This document shows, piece by piece, positions 5,974 through 6,808 of a stretch of 6,808 nt of DNA (positions are counted from its first letter, which is position 1; every line of letters begins with the position of its first letter). A program made the position numbers and the translations under genes. The stretch covers positions 1-6,808 of the forward strand of contig WFOP01000277.1 of NCBI GenBank assembly GCA_015487985.1, read 5' to 3'. Source of the DNA: Hyphomicrobiales bacterium. Its GTDB lineage: Bacteria; Pseudomonadota; Alphaproteobacteria; Rhizobiales; Devosiaceae. The notes under the pieces were generated by a model, which ran no database searches, was not told the DNA's origin, and saw only the letters and a program-made list of their open reading frames with translations.

Positions 5974-6808
5974 TCAGGCTCCTTTATCATTGATTTTTAT
6001 GCGTTCAAAAGCCATAGTCAGTTTTTGCTGTGCAGCGCGCAACTCGTTACGGTGATTTTGTGCCGGCTCGCTCAGATTTTTCAGTTCATCCCGATAGGAT
6101 GCAAGCGCCGCATTCATCGGTTTAAGTGCCGGCCCGCCGAACCTGTCCCGCACTGCGACAAAATTTTCCGGGGAAACAGCGCGCGAAAATTCTGCTTCGT
6201 TCATCTTTGGGCTTCGTGCAAGTTGCGCCTCAAATGCGCATTTGAAAGCATCAAACCCCTGATATAGAGGCAGATTTTTTACCATAACACTTTGTGCAAT
6301 ACCTGCCGCAATTTCATGGGCCTGCCGGAATGAAATATCCTCACAGCGCACCAGATTATCCGCCAGTTCGGTGATGGTGATACAGCTTTTTTCCGTATTT
6401 TTGCGCACTTTGTCAGCGCAGATAGTCAGGGCTGGCACCAAAGCACCAAACAGAGCCAAAACCCGCCCCCCGCTGTCAAAGGCGCCAAAACCGGCCTGCT
6501 GCACTTCCCCCTCGCTGTCATTCATATCGGTAAAGGGGGTGTTATGCATGGTGTTGACCATTATGTCGCATCTGCCAATCGTGAGGGAGGATAAAAGCCG
6601 CAAATGCTCGATTGGAACCGGGTTGCGCTTTTGGGGCATGATGGAGCTGATTTGAACAAACTCGTTTGGCACATAAAGTTGGCCCACCTCGAACGAACTC
6701 CAGAACTGGAAATCCTGCACCACCCGCCCCAAGTGCAAAAAAGTCAGCTTGAGCGCTGAATAAACCCCGCTGATATAATCCACCGCCGCGATGCACGCAT
6801 AAGAGTTT
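5974..6808 (-). CDS. Argininosuccinate lyase-like enzyme (ASL/fumarase superfamily), C-terminal part
   Basis: The frame is open to the window edge, so the N-terminal part is missing; 277 residues are visible. The superfamily loop SSIMPQKRNP (encoded at 6619-6648) carries the serine that serves as catalytic residue in argininosuccinate lyases. The segment VSPENFVAVRDRFGGPA near the C-terminus matches the ASL C-terminal domain. Superfamily members are tetramers that cleave C-N or C-O bonds by beta-elimination, usually releasing fumarate. The stretch where biosynthetic ArgH has NKDLQEDKE instead reads HNTPFTDMNDSEGE (6505-6546), and VPIEHLR follows the signature in place of the usual D..ELIRGK, so this is a divergent paralogue. 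It is directly coupled to an ABC ATPase gene, which suggests catabolism of an imported N-substituted amino or dicarboxylic compound. Ethylenediamine-disuccinate lyase is one known catabolic member of the superfamily, named only as precedent. A true ArgH is possible but less likely. Confidence 0.82.
   Translation of the reverse strand, partial: NSYACIAAVDYISGVYSALKLTFLHLGRVVQDFQFWSSFEVGQLYVPNEFVQISSIMPQKRNPVPIEHLRLLSSLTIGRCDIMVNTMHNTPFTDMNDSEGEVQQAGFGAFDSGGRVLALFGALVPALTICADKVRKNTEKSCITITELADNLVRCEDISFRQAHEIAAGIAQSVMVKNLPLYQGFDAFKCAFEAQLARSPKMNEAEFSRAVSPENFVAVRDRFGGPALKPMNAALASYRDELKNLSEPAQNHRNELRAAQQKLTMAFERIKINDKGA
5979..5985 (-). promoter_or_regulatory. Strong ribosome binding site of the ABC ATPase gene
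   Basis: AAAGGAG on the minus strand, six bases before ATG 5972 and inside the last codons of the lyase gene. It decides the start at 5972 rather than the in-frame ATG 5990, which would lie upstream of the site. The layout TGA-a-ATG implies re-initiation or coupling by ribosomes finishing the lyase. Confidence 0.8.

Noticed and set aside
5737..6267. 176-codon plus-strand open frame spanning the ATPase/lyase boundary
   Set aside because: It runs antisense across two well-supported genes, has low-complexity Ser/Pro-rich translation and no family resemblance.
1..6808. CRISPR array, tRNA, rRNA, transposase, phage or toxin-antitoxin genes
   Set aside because: I saw no regularly spaced repeats, no cloverleaf or rRNA-like stretches and no protein of those classes; nearly all sequence is accounted for by metabolic, transport and regulatory genes.

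Overview
The window looks like a carbohydrate and small-molecule uptake/catabolism region of an alphaproteobacterium, probably of the Rhizobiales (Hyphomicrobiales). Three things point there: the protein families and their style (UgpC/MalK-type ABC ATPases, a SIS-family NagB-II deaminase, a MOFRL glycerate kinase, an argininosuccinate-lyase paralogue beside a transporter); moderate-to-high GC with tight, translationally coupled operons; and an intergenic palindromic element whose core (AAAACCGGTACCCACTTTT) resembles a repeat I remember as common in rhizobial genomes. No genus can be named from the sequence alone.

Layout: (1) 1-2400, plus strand, is the end of an amino-sugar operon: the C-terminal tail of a sugar ABC-transporter ATPase, then a SIS-domain glucosamine-6-phosphate deaminase (NagB-II type), then NagA, which overlaps the deaminase by ATGA. 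(2) 2401-2518 is a convergent gap with an 8-bp perfect inverted repeat that looks like a GntR operator. (3) 2519-3274, minus strand, is a GntR/HutC regulator with a UTRA domain, most likely the NagR-type repressor of this operon. (4) 3275-3531 is a divergent control region with four separate repeat or dyad structures. (5) 3532-4797, plus strand, is a MOFRL-family glycerate 2-kinase with a TTG start. (6) 4795-4898 is a roughly 104-bp mosaic palindromic element that fills the next convergent gap and includes the kinase stop codon. (7) 4908-6808, minus strand, is a second operon end: the C-terminal 277 residues of an argininosuccinate-lyase-like enzyme, then a complete ABC-transporter ATPase one base after the lyase stop.

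How the genes fit: in the first operon an imported amino sugar, once phosphorylated, would be deacetylated by NagA (GlcNAc-6-P to GlcN-6-P) and then deaminated and isomerised by NagB-II to fructose-6-P. The GntR/UTRA protein probably senses one of these sugar phosphates. No GlcNAc kinase is visible, so it must lie outside the window. The second operon couples an ABC ATPase to a lyase that lacks a canonical argininosuccinate-lyase motif, which suggests catabolism of an imported compound rather than arginine synthesis. The glycerate kinase feeds 2-phosphoglycerate into lower glycolysis; whether it belongs to either regulon is open. I see no clear previously undescribed system. The best leads are the lyase-transporter pairing, the mosaic repeat and the unusual set of dyads around the regulator.
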